From the NCBI GenBank assembly GCA_027422505.1, contig JAPQWV010000338.1, positions 1-64,000 of the forward strand: a DNA stretch of 64,000 bases. Direction: 5' to 3'. The translations under genes were made by a program, and so were the position numbers. Positions 11,279 to 21,490 of the stretch are shown here, one piece after another; the stretch's first letter is position 1, and each line of letters opens with the position of its first letter. The notes under the pieces were generated by a model that saw only the letters and a list, made by a program, of their open reading frames with translations, searched no databases and had not been told where the DNA came from. This stretch comes from Craterostigma plantagineum. Taxonomy: Eukaryota > Streptophyta > Magnoliopsida > Lamiales > Linderniaceae.

Positions 11279-11770
11279 GTCACGGCCGGGACGGACACGT
11301 CGCTGGCCGTGACATTAATTGTTTTCTTTTTTTTTATTTCGTAGGAGTCACGGCCGTGACGGCTTAAGCCGTTGGCCGTGACTAGCGGCAGTAAGTGTCT
11401 CTGACGACTGTCACGACCGTGATGGCTGAGGCCGTTGGCCATGACAAGGGGTAGAGAGCTCAGTTTTGAGTGCCCCCCATCACAGCCGTGACGTACACGT
11501 CGCTGGCCGTGACAAGAATTTAACTAATTTTTTTTCTACCCGCATGTGTCACGGCCGTGACGTACACGTCGCTGGCCGTGACAAGAATTTAACTACTTTT
11601 TTTTTGTACCCGCATGTGTCACGGCCGTGACGGCTTAAGCTGTTGGCCGTGACAAAGGTCAGTGAGTGCCCCTTTGGTCCGTCACGGCCGTGAAGGCTTA
11701 AACCATAGGCCGCGACATGTGGCAGTGTGCGGATATAGGGATGTCACGGCCGTGATCGCTTAAGCTTTTG
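11279..11770. repeat. Hairpin array (GTCACGGCC ... GGCCGTGAC)
   Basis: Eight units, one per 60-70 bp. Each has the palindrome GTCACGGCCGTGAC, a 10-13 bp spacer (often GGCTTAAGCCGTT or GTACACGTCGCT), then the half site GGCCGTGAC. Each unit could fold into a GC-rich stem. The order palindrome-then-half-site is the reverse of that in LTRs A and B. Confidence 0.85.
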
Positions 11771-11809
11771 GACGTGATGCCTTTATTTTTAACATAACAA
11801 AAATACCTG

Positions 11810-11832
11810 GGTTGCCTCCCAAGAAGCGCTTA
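11810..11832 (-). other. Conserved post-integrase motif shared with element C1
   Basis: The + strand block GTTGCCTCCCAAGAAGCGCT occurs just 3' of the integrase of element B and again near 37911 at the end of the C1 ORF, with almost no change. It is much better conserved than the neighbouring DNA. Confidence 0.75.
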
Positions 11833-11935
11833 CTTTACCGTCTTTAGCCGGACGTCTTTCGTTCCTTCAAGTCTGGAAGTCCAGGTATAGCACTTCCTTT
11901 TTGCACACGTCTTCCTCGCCTGCGTGATAGTGCTT

Positions 11936-12920
11936 CTACCTGTGGCCATTCACATTGAAAGTTCTCTGCTCCATACCTGAAATCTCAACAGTACCATAAC
12001 GGAAAACATGGGTAACAGTGAACGGCCCCGACCAACGTGATCTAAGTTTGCCAGGAAAGAGCCTAAGTCGAGAGTTGAAGAGGAGGACTTGGTCCCCTTC
12101 CTGAAACTCCCGCTTTTGCCTAATTTTCTTGTCATGATAGGCTTTGGAGCGCTCTTTATACATGCGGGCGTTATCATAGGCAGATAACCGCCATTCATCT
12201 AACTCATTGACTTGGAGTTGCCGCTTTCCGCTAGCTTCTCCTAAATAAAGATTCAAAGACTTGATTGCCCAATAGGCCTTATGCTCGATTTCTACTGGAA
12301 GGTGGCACGCCTTCCCGTAGACTAATCTATACGGTGTACTGCCTATAGAAGTCTTATATGCAATCCTATATGCCCAAAGTGCATAAAAATTCAACTTATT
12401 CGACCACTCCCTACGGTTCCCTTCTATGGTCTTTTCTAAGATGCGTTTTAGCTCATGATTCACTACTTCGACCTGACCGCTAGCTTGGGGGTGGTATGGG
12501 GTGGATAGGCTGTGTCTAACACCGTAATGTTCTAACGTGCGTGCAAACTGGGTGTTACAGAAATGTGTACCCCTATCGCTAATAATGCACCTAGGCCCCA
12601 AAACGCGGAACAGTGCCTGCAGAAATCTAATGACTGCCCTAGCGTCGCTCGTGGGTAAGGCTTGCGCCTCGGCCCACTTAGACACATAATCGACAGCGAC
12701 TAGAATGTACTTATTATTGTCCGAGCTAGGAAACGAAACCATGAAATCTATACCCCATACATCAGAGATATCACAAACCAAAATGAAGTTCTGGGGCATT
12801 TCGTCGCGTTTAGAGATATTACCTGCGCGCTGACACTGATCACAAGTGTCAACGTACCTTTGGGCATCCTTGAAAATCGTGGGCCAGTAGAATCCACTCT
12901 CCAGCACCTTCTGAGTGGTT
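11936..12920 (-). pseudogene. Athila-type element B, integrase
   Basis: 323 open codons. Zinc-binding end [19 protein letters not shown], then the catalytic core with GIDFMVSFP (first Asp), SDRGTHFCN (second Asp) and the [14 protein letters not shown] helix (Glu). The C-terminal part reads [20 protein letters not shown] and RWSGPF. This is Athila/Tat-type, not chromovirus-type. The open stretch starts inside the zinc domain; the join to upstream RNase H near 12930-13100 is shifted and contains a short duplicated block (CGGTCCGTAGTGCCCTC-like). This is the best preserved part of B. Confidence 0.88.
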
Positions 12921-13029
12921 CGATTGCTGCGTAGTGCCCTCTGGTCGGTCCGTAGTGCCCTCAGAAAGGCAACGCATCATCGTATCACCTGGTCTGCGCA
13001 TCTCCTAAAAAGATACGAGTCTTCCCAAA

Positions 13030-13590
13030 AGTAGACCTCAAATCAGAAAAGAATTTCTTCTTTTGCTGACTGGTGTACTCCTTTGGTAGGACCCTCGCAC
13101 AAGATAGTTAGCATAATCTGCAAACCATGGGGTATCGTCACTTACCACCTGTATCGAGTATAGGTGCTCGTCTGGAAACCTATCGGGTATCGCCCTTTCG
13201 TCCTTACTATAAATCTTGGACTCCACTAGTGGTGAGAGGTGATCCGCCGCTAGATTCTCTGCACCCTTCTTGTCGCGGATTTCTATGTCGAACGCTAGGA
13301 TCCACCTGATCAGCCGAGGCTTGGCATCCGTCTTTGCTAAAAATACTTATGGGCAGAGTGGTCAGTAAAAACAATACCGTGGATAAGATAAGATATGACC
13401 TGAACTTGTCGAAAGCGAACACGACGGCTAACAGCTCCTTTTCACGGGTCGTGTAATTGGCCTGGGCTGCGTCTAGCATCTTACTCGCGTGGTAGATCGA
13501 CCTGAAATGGTTATCCTTGTGCTGCCCTAACACGGCCCCAACTGCATAGTCACTAGAATCGCACATTAGTTCAAAGGGCAGCCCCGACTA
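13030..13590 (-). pseudogene. Element B, RNase H
   Basis: Retroviral-type RNase H on the minus strand. MCDSSDYAVGAVLGQ carries the first catalytic Asp, followed by ASKMLDAAQANYTTREKELLAVVFAFDKFRSYL. Frame breaks follow near 13330 and 13200, after which fragments of the C-terminal half (NLAADHLS-like codons) continue towards the integrase. Broken. Confidence 0.8.
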
Positions 13591-13653
13591 ATAGGTGTTG
13601 CGATAAGTTGCTCCTTGAGCAGCTTAAAAGCATGCAAGCACTCGTCATTAAAA

Positions 13654-14610
13654 TCAAACGGAGCATTTTTTTTCTAGCAATCTAGACATGGGTCTTGCGA
13701 TCATAGAAAAATCCTTAATGAACCTACGATAAAATCCAGCATGTCCTAGAAAGCTTCTAATTGACTTCACGTTTGAGGGAACAGACAATTTTTCTATCGT
13801 ATCCAACTTAGCCCGATCCACTTTGATTCCATTAGAGGAGATCTTGTGACCGAGGACTATACCCTCTCGAACCATGAAGTGGTGCTTTTTCCAATTAATT
13901 GCCAAGTTTGTTTCCTCGCATCGTGCGAGTACGAGCTTCAAATTAGACAAACAAACATTGAACGACGAACCAAACACAGAAAATCATCCATAAATATCTC
14001 CATTACCTCACCTACCAGTTCGTCGAATATGGCCATCATGCATCGCTGGAAGGTGGCTGGGGCATTGCAGAGACCGAATGGCATCCTTCGGTACGCGAAC
14101 ATCCTGAATGGGCACGTGAATGTGGTCTTCTCCTGGTCCTCGGGTGCTATGGGGATCTGCAGATAACCTGACAAACCATAAATAAAATAGTAAAATGAGT
14201 GACTGGTTAACTTTTCTAACATTTGATCAATAAACAGTAAAGGAAAGTGATCCTTTCTCGTGGCGTCGTTCAACTTCCTGTAATCGATGCAGACGCCCAT
14301 CCAGTCACGGTCCTCGTCGGAATCAGCTCATTTTCTCGTTGGTGACGACCGTCATGCCTTCCTTCTTTGGGACCACTTAGACCGGGCTGACCCATGCGCT
14401 GTCTGAAATGGAATAGATCATCCCTGCATCAAGTAACTTGATCACCTCCTTCTTGACGACGTCATTCGTATTAGGATTGAGTCGCCTCTGACTTTGTGCG
14501 ACTGGCTTGAAATCGTCCTCCATGAGGATCTTCTGCGTACAGTAGCTCGAGTTGATACCCCTTATGTCGGATATCTTCCATGCCAAGGCCTTTTTGTGTG
14601 CCTTCAACAC
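13654..14610 (-). pseudogene. Element B, reverse transcriptase
   Basis: Three open pieces in order: 14610-14377 (HKKALAWKISDIRGIN ... LDAGMIYSISDSAWVSPV), 14300-13938 (CIDYRKLNDATRKDHFPL ... RMPFGLCNAPATFQRCMM ... MDDF) and 13977-13654 (GHKISSNGIKVDRAKLD ... SFLGHAGFYRRFIKDFS). The MDD box is present, but the first catalytic Asp, expected before Gly in the FYYFIYGLSGY segment (about 14175-14205), is Tyr. That one change would abolish polymerase activity; frameshifts near 13960 and 14310-14380 add to it. Confidence 0.88.
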
Positions 14611-14639
14611 GTCCGAGAGCTGTCCCTTCTATCCGTTGT

Positions 14640-15700
14640 CGAGGCTCGATGAGATGATGACTGGTAGCCCTCCGTTGCTGCTAAGGAACGCGTACTCGAG
14701 GTGGTCGGGCAGCAGCTTCAACTCTAGGATTGGTGGCTCCTCGACCGAGCTCTTTTCCTTGTCCTCTTCGCTGCTCTCGTCGATGGCTGGGCTCGTCGAC
14801 CTTCTCCCCACACTCATCAATCGCCATATTCATTCTGGTGTCCTTCTTGCTCAAAATCTGTGATAGACCTTGCACAGAAAAGAAAAAGTCAAGCTCAAAA
14901 GCGTCTAGGTAGTAACACTTATCGTCATGCTCATTACTTTTTTTCATCGAATCAGCCATGCTAAACGTAACTTTTTCTCCATCTACTGTCAAAGTCAATG
15001 TGCCATTCCTAACGTCTATCATGGTTTCTCCTGTGGCTAAGAACGGTCTACCTAAAATCAACGGGACATTATCATCTTCCTCCATGTCTAGGATAACAAA
15101 ATCAGCAGGAATCATGAACTTATCCACTTTAACTAAAACATCCTCGATAACACCTCGAGGATACTTCAATGATCTATCGGCTAACTGCAAGCTCATCCTA
15201 CTGGGCCGTGGATCACCTAATCCTAAGCGCTTAAACATGGAATATGGCATTAAATTAATGCTAGCACCTAGGTCAGCTAACGCACGCTCAACAACTAAAT
15301 CTCCTATAAGACAGGGAATAGTAAAACTCCCTGGGTCCTTGAGCTTCTTAGGGATCCTGCTTTGGAGTATCGCCGAGCACTCTCCTCGCAGGCATACTGT
15401 GGAAACGTGTTCGAGCTTCCTTATGTTCGTCAACAGGTCCTTCAGGAACTTGGCGAAGCTAGGCATCTGTGTAATAGCTTCAACAAACGGTAAGTTAATA
15501 TGCAATTCTTTCCACATACTCATAAATTTACCGAACTGTGCCTCGTCCTTGTCCTTCTTTAGTCGAGTCGGGTAAGGAATCTTCGGCTGGTATGGCTTCA
15601 CTGATGGCCGCTGGATCTCCTTCTCCTTTTCCTTTCCGGGCTCGACTTCCTCCTTCTCAGCTTCGGCCTTCTTGACATTGTCGCCTCTGATTTCCTCCAC
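14640..15700 (-). pseudogene. Element B, retropepsin-type protease region
   Basis: 339 open codons. A Lys/Glu-rich linker (KEEVEPGKEKEKEIQRPS) is followed by FVEAITQMPSFAKFLKDLL, a hallmark upstream of Athila proteases. The pepsin-like domain has ALADLGASINLMPYS (DLGA in place of the usual D-T/S-G-A box), then IPADFVILDMEEDDNVPLILGRPFL. Residues after about 270 (Q-G-L-S-Q) run into a shifted frame. The role is polyprotein cleavage. Confidence 0.85.
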
Positions 15701-15718
15701 TTTGAGCTCGTCGTGGCT

Positions 15719-17340
15719 CTAGAAGTTGGCATTCTCCTTCGCCTTCTTTTTTGCGGGCACTTCTTGCAGTTCTCGCCCGTTCCTCAAAGTTACCGCCTTG
15801 CAGTACTCCTTTGGGTTCGGCTCGGTGTAGCTTGAGAGTGATCCCTGAGTACGCCCAGCCAATTGTTTCGCCATCTGGCCCACCTGTTGCTCCAGCTTCT
15901 TGAGCGAGGCATCTGTGCTCTGGGCACGTACGTCATTCGCTTCCATGTACTCCTCCATCTTCGTCATTCGGCTCTCATGGGCTGGGTGGTGCTGCTAAAG
16001 TTCGTGAGGAGCGCCTTCATCATATCCTTCATCTCCTTCATGTCGTCAGATCCTCCTGCGGGTGCGTTCTGATACTGGCGTGGCGCCCCGTTTTGAAAAC
16101 CGAACGGCCTAGGCTGAAATCCTAGCGGTCCTTGCCCCTGGTGGTTCTGATTCCCATACGCCGAGTTGGGGTGCGCTCAAGGTTGGAAACTTCACTGGAC
16201 ACCTTGGTAATTGCCCATATAATCTACGTTCTCCAGCGGCTGTCCAAGTTGGCATTCTAAGGTCTCATGTGCTGCACCACAAATCACGCACAGTGGTACG
16301 TATGGCGTATGCTGTGTCGGTGTGGTGGTCGTCACGGCTTTCACTGGCTGAGTCTACCGGGATTTCGAGAGTAGTGCGCCGATGACTGTATGCAACTGAG
16401 AGTTTGTCGCAGCGATTTGTTGCTGAAGCGCCTCGAATTTGACATTCGTGATCATCTCCTCGCTCACTCCAAATACGCCGGGTGTCTTCATCCTCATATT
16501 GCCCCTTATGAAGCTGTTCCTCAAGTAGTCCTCAATCAGATTCCAAGTGTCGGTTGTGTTGATCTTCAGGAGTCCTCCTCCTGCGGCTCCATCTAGCATG
16601 TGAACAATCTGATCATTGAGCCCTTCATGAAATCAGTTGATCTGAGCTGCCTTTGACATCCCGTGTTGCGGGCATCTCTTCAGTAACGCTTTATAGCGCT
16701 CCCATACCTCGTAGAGGTTTTCTGAGTCCTTCTGGTGAAAAGGTGACATCTCCGTCTTCAGCCTTAGAACCTTTGATAGTGCAAAGCAGTGGCCAACGAA
16801 GGCGGCTCGCATCTCTTCCCACGTGGTGATCGATCTAGGCGGCAACATCTTCAACCAGCCCTTCGCCCTGAACTTCAACGAGAACGGGAATAGCATCAGC
16901 TTGATCGCATCGCCCGAGACCCCGTTGATCTTGATCGTGTCGGTGACGGTTAATAAAGCCTTCATATGGGAGTAGGGATCGTCATCGGGGTTGCCCTCAA
17001 ACTTAGCCGTCTGAAAAATCATTTGAAGCAAATAATGCTTCAGCTCAAAGTTGTTGTTCTCGACCGGCGGGATGACAATTGCCGACTCAGTACCGCCTAG
17101 CGTGGCATTCTTGAGGAGATCTTGTAGTGATGGCTCCTCCTCGTGGACGGGCACTCTGTGGTCCGCCATTCTTACTTCTGTGTCGGGGCTATCTACCGAT
17201 GCCTCTACACGTGAGTTTTGGGTCGATTCTTGCGAACTGTCCTCTGAGTAACTAACTAGATGGTCCTGAGAGCTAGTGGAAGCTCCTTCGGTGTCGTACT
17301 TGAGTCTATGGATATGCGTCAACGATGGGACCCGATGGAT
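15719..17340 (-). pseudogene. Element B, gag (interrupted at its start)
   Basis: Three open pieces on the minus strand. 17340-16633 is the capsid domain (PDDDPYSHMKALLTVTDTIKINGVSGDAIKLMLFPFSL, WLKMLPPRSITTWEEM). 16599-16354 is the middle (FEALQQQIAATNSQLHTVIGALL). 15967-15719 is the C-terminus (KLEQQVGQMAKQLAGRTQG, CKAVTLRNGRELQ). The first codons are cut off at 17340 by a solo LTR starting TGTAATACCC. The missing MTEA codons lie at 20303-20319 on the other strand, moved by an inversion. Confidence 0.88.
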
Positions 17341-19612
17341 GGTGTAATACCCGAGTCTCGTAAGTAAGCCGGCCAATAAATTTGCATGCATATTATATGT
17401 CTATGTGACTGCATATTACGTGCCGGTTTAATTTTATACCATGATGAATTCTAACTTGGTAGGAAACTTGAATTGGGACTTAGAAATAATTTTATATAAA
17501 ATAGGGAGAAGGATAAGATTTTTTAGATTTAGAGACTTTGTATTCGATTGGTTAGATATGAGAATATATATATATATATACACACATATATATAACAATG
17601 TTATAAGAATTTATTAAGTCATGGAAAATATAACTAGAGAGGCTTAACTCTATACATAAATCTCGATAGCTTAATGAAGAGGGAAATTTACATAATATTA
17701 TTATAATAGTAGTACATGGAGCTAGGAAATAATATTATCATAGAGTTCAAAGGTGCATAGTATAATAATATTGTAAGAGTGTTACTTAAGAAAACAAGAT
17801 AAGTATTGAGAAAGTAAAAGCTAACATCATTAAGTAATTTTAACACGCAAGGTATAGCTACGATAAGCAAGAGGTGAATTTATTTATATCAAGAAAACGA
17901 ACTCACGAAAACTTAGTGTAAGAAAGAAAGGAAGAAGTCGAACAGAGGTTTCTACTAAGCTTGGAAATAGGTATAACCTTCACTAACCTTACCTTTTTAT
18001 TTAATAGCATCATATAATATTTGCCTAGAATGAATATATCATTGATTAAGGATGGTACAGGTTTGGTCCACGAGGGTTTTGAATGTTCAAAATTTTGATA
18101 GTCACGTTTATGAGACTTAGATGTAGGATAATTCTCTTGTATTAGTTTACGTTTTATCCAAATAGTGGTATGCTTTAAAAGAAATTATAGGCACCAAAAT
18201 ATCAAGAACTAAGGTTTGATACGAATTTTAGTTTGAAGAATAAAGGAGAAACTTAAGGTCGAATTAGGATTTAGCCTGCTAGTTCACGAGGGTTTGAACT
18301 TTGAAATTATTAAAGTTCCTATGATATTCAAACGGTTCCTAAAAAGAATAGTTTTTTTGGAAATTCCAAGGTTTTAAAGTATTAGAAATGTTATAGATTT
18401 TATTAAGAACCGTGAAGTATAGGTTCGTGAATCACTTGTGAAACGAGGATTTCACGAATTAGTAGAGAAGAGCTAGATTTGGCGAACTGGGTGATAAAAC
18501 TTTACGAACTAGTAAGAAATCAACTTTGAAAATTGGGATATTAAACTTCATGAATTTATATGTAAGGGTTAACTGAATTCGTAAAGTGTCATAATAAAAT
18601 AAAATATCATTGGACTTGGCAAGTTAAGAGAGGGCTCATAAAATATTTAAGTCACGAATCATTATAGTTGGCGAATTATATGATGGACAATCAAGATCGC
18701 GAATTAAAATTTCACAGAGTTAAAAAGGGTTTGCGAACCCAAATTGGCGAACTCCATGTGGCAAGTCAACTCGCGAATTAGGTCAAGAATAAGTCAAAAA
18801 GGACAACACTTCACGAATTGAAAGTTTCATGAGTCAATAGGGGCTTTATTTCTTACGAGGAGAATAAGACACATGGCAAGGTGTGTGAATAGCACATGGC
18901 GAGGTGAGGGTGTGCTATGTTTCATGAATTTAATAAATCACAAACAAGGAACCATAAGGACACGAATTCTAATGCTTGAAGTAAGTGAATTCGCAGAATA
19001 GGTGTATGAAATACTTCACGAATTGGACCCTATTTGGCGAATTAAATTTGACGAGACCTATGTTTTGATAAATTCACAAAGTGAGATATGTACTTAGTTA
19101 ATTATGGGTTAATCAATTAGATACTTTGCGAATTAAGATCTTTCATAGGTCTTGGGAAGTTTATGAATTCATAAATATTTAAATAATTTTTAGGTTGAAT
19201 TAATTTACCTAGATAGTATACTGACATTATAATTTTGTACTTAAGGTCAGAGACTGAGAATTTCACAAGACTAATAGCATTAATTCACGGACGCCAAGTA
19301 AGTGGAAGTCCCAACTACAACACATGATTATTTGTGTACAAATTATGTGTTTATTTGCTTCTACGATTTTACGTGACTTCCTACGTGGTTTAATTACGTT
19401 ATATGATGACATGACATGCATCCTTACGACATGTTCATATGCACGCACGATTAGTATTAAAGACAAGATACGATAGCGTGCATGATACACGGTCGCCTGA
19501 GAGCGATAAATATTCACCGATATGGGCGTCTTTTGTCGATTCACAGTTGAGTCACGGCTCTTCTATGCTACCATGGTGACGTCAAATGTCGTTACCATCA
19601 AGACATGACTTT
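17341..19612 (+). repeat. Tekay-type solo LTR, first three quarters
   Basis: Begins TGTAATACCCGAG, inserted in the gag of element B after GATGG. No gene inside. It contains a TA-rich tract (17565-17594), many TTCACGAATT and GGCGAATT motifs (18400-19150), and the block GACGCCAAGTAAGTGG near 19288 that matches the other Tekay-type LTRs. Similarity stops near 19612, where Athila LTR sequence begins. The rest of this LTR lies inverted at 20320-21162. Confidence 0.75.
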
Positions 19613-20087
19613 TAGATCCTCGCCGTTAGTAATTACTGAATTTTAGATCCCCGCAAGCGTTTAGGGCAATAGCAAACTCGTGAGCGTGTAAGAAAATTAC
19701 TGCGATCTAGTCAGAATCACGTAGGACCGACAATTTATTGTCTTAGCCGATAGTATCTAGCGGGATTCGAATCCCGAGCACATCTCTATTATCTGAAAGT
19801 TCTCACATCAATTTAGGCATGTTCTTTGAATCTCTAGTTGAGTTAGGAGCAATCTGTCAGGTTAATTCAAAAACAATCGACGTATTTTATTTAGGCTAGA
19901 TATCGAGTCGATAGGTCACTACTACTACTCAATTTATTCTTCGTGTTCGATACTCGTTTACTCACTTTACTGCACTACACACGATAGGTCCATTGCCTAT
20001 CGCACGTTGGTGATAGAAATTAGGTATTCGTTTTATATTATCACCTATCGCACTTGCAAATTATATTAGCACACCACGTGTCGATCA
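19613..20087 (+). repeat. Element B LTR, 3' part, inverted
   Basis: Reverse complement of the LTR A segment from about 1435 down to 960, ending GATCA at 20087 next to a primer site. The other portions of LTR B lie on the minus strand from 21163 upward, so this block has been flipped. Confidence 0.75.
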
Positions 20088-20093
20088 AGTTTT

Positions 20094-20111
20094 TGGCGGC
20101 GTTGCCGGTGA
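20094..20111 (+). promoter_or_regulatory. Degenerate tRNA-Asp primer binding site (element B)
   Basis: TGGCGGCGTTGCCGGTGA, two mismatches from the primer site of element A. It lies 6 bp after the LTR end, in + orientation because of the inversion. Confidence 0.8.
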
Positions 20112-20319
20112 ATAGAGGAACACCGTAGTTCGGTACTTTAGCCACTTTATTTGACGTTTTTCTTTTTCCTTTTTACTATTTGCGTTATTTGTGTTATTTG
20201 TCTTCCTACGTCATCATTAGTCTCGTTATCATTTCGACGTAGTTATTTATTTATTTCTTTGCTAAATTGTTTTTCACTTGTTTGAAGGTACGATTCAGCG
20301 GTGAATGACCCGAAGCCAT
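20112..20319 (+). pseudogene. Element B leader and first gag codons, inverted
   Basis: Matches the leader of element A (754-935) and ends in ATGACCCGAAGCCA, the MTEA-type gag start with one inserted base, at about 20303-20319. It abuts the LTR end TGTAACGCC at 20320. Together with 17340 this reconstitutes the interrupted gag and gives a 4-bp ATGG duplication around the solo LTR. Confidence 0.7.
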
Positions 20320-21162
20320 TGTAACGCCTCTGACTTCTACCGCCCATTCTTATTACTATTTTATGTGACTGCATGTGATATAAATGAAATCTATATATGA
20401 AAATGCGTACAAAATTTTTCCTTTTATATAAAGGAAACTCTTCTGTACAATACAAAATATTTCTAGGACATAAATACAAGGTGAGTGCGCATGCGTGTTC
20501 AAAATAATCTATCGGCCCGCCACTCAGGTCGCATCCATGTACACACTGCCACCTCAAAAGTCCTCCATAAGCTTCAAAAATTTGCCTCGCATTCGTAAAG
20601 ATCACGTACCGTGATCCCGTGAACCTACAACACATAAATACGTGGAATGAGCTTATAAAGCTCAGTAATGGAAAGCCATGCATGCAATGAATGTGTCCTA
20701 ACTTGCAAAGGCATCCGCGCCAATGCTCCCCAGACCTCATATTTTTCCTTGTCGTGTCTTGTCATGTAGGGCCCTCGGCTATCTTGCTATGCACCATCAT
20801 GGAGCTCGAATCCACCATGGATAAATAAATATATAAGTGGAAATACGCACTCATGGGAGGCTAACCCTAGGGCGCCTTTTCTGTCCACGGTGGTTTCATA
20901 CGTCACGCGGACGCTTCACTCTGGTAGCCTATTCTGAGGTAGTCAACACCAGAGGTACCCTCGGTGTTGCTTATTCCCCCAGCTCGCATCCTCCAGGTTC
21001 CACGTTCCGCCATGAGGCATTTGCCCTAAAATCATGTCTTGCCTTGAACATGTCATGTCTTGACGGTAACGACATTTGACGTCACCATGGTAGCATAGAA
21101 GAGCCGTGACTCAACTGTGAATCGACAACAGACGCCCATATCCGCGAATATTTATCGCTCCT
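20320..21162 (-). repeat. Tekay-type solo LTR, last quarter, inverted
   Basis: Minus-strand copy of the LTR 3' end. It includes GAGCTTTATAAGCTC and GTTGTAGG (about 20625-20665) and ends ...GGCGTTACA at 20320. Its segment 21050-21162 is a near-perfect reverse complement of 19500-19612, so about 110 bp are present on both sides of the inversion. No gene seen. Confidence 0.75.
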
Positions 21163-21485
21163 AATCGTTGTTTAGCTATCGCCCTAAACGATTTTCCAAA
21201 CGATCACTTTAACACATAGACATATTAAAGCGATGAAACAAATTCATAGATAGATAAATAGTCATAACACGAGTCACGATAAACATATGTCTTAAATACG
21301 AAATAACCTAGCGTTCATCTAATCCCAAACACAAAGGGAATTTAGCTACTCATAATTAACGAGAAAACAACAAAAGAAATAAGGAAGGAGTAATAAAGAC
21401 TCATGATCTTGATGTACGGATGATCTGTGATGGTAGCGCGGATGAATCCTCGTTCGTTGTTCAATTCGGCATGATTGTGTCGTTG
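21163..21485 (-). repeat. Element B LTR, middle part
   Basis: Matches LTR A from about 1487 upward (ACACATAGACATATT, TAATCCCAAACACAAAGG), in the original minus orientation. It is interrupted at 21490 by a solo LTR. Confidence 0.75.
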
Positions 21486-21490
21486 ATCCG
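21486..21490. repeat. Target site duplication ATCCG (left)
   Basis: ATCCG directly before the solo LTR; its partner is at 25251-25255. Confidence 0.85.

Noticed and set aside
11047..11442. Open minus-strand stretch with His/Ser/Thr-rich residues
   Set aside because: It runs through the hairpin array and a polypurine tract; composition is that of repeat DNA and no domain is visible.
14958..15575. Long + strand open frame opposite the element B protease
   Set aside because: It is the reverse-strand shadow of a better supported protease frame.
19740..19790. tRNA-like sequence (GGGATTCGAATCCCGA)
   Set aside because: It resembles a T-loop arm but lies in an LTR segment shared with 1275-1310, and no cloverleaf could be built.
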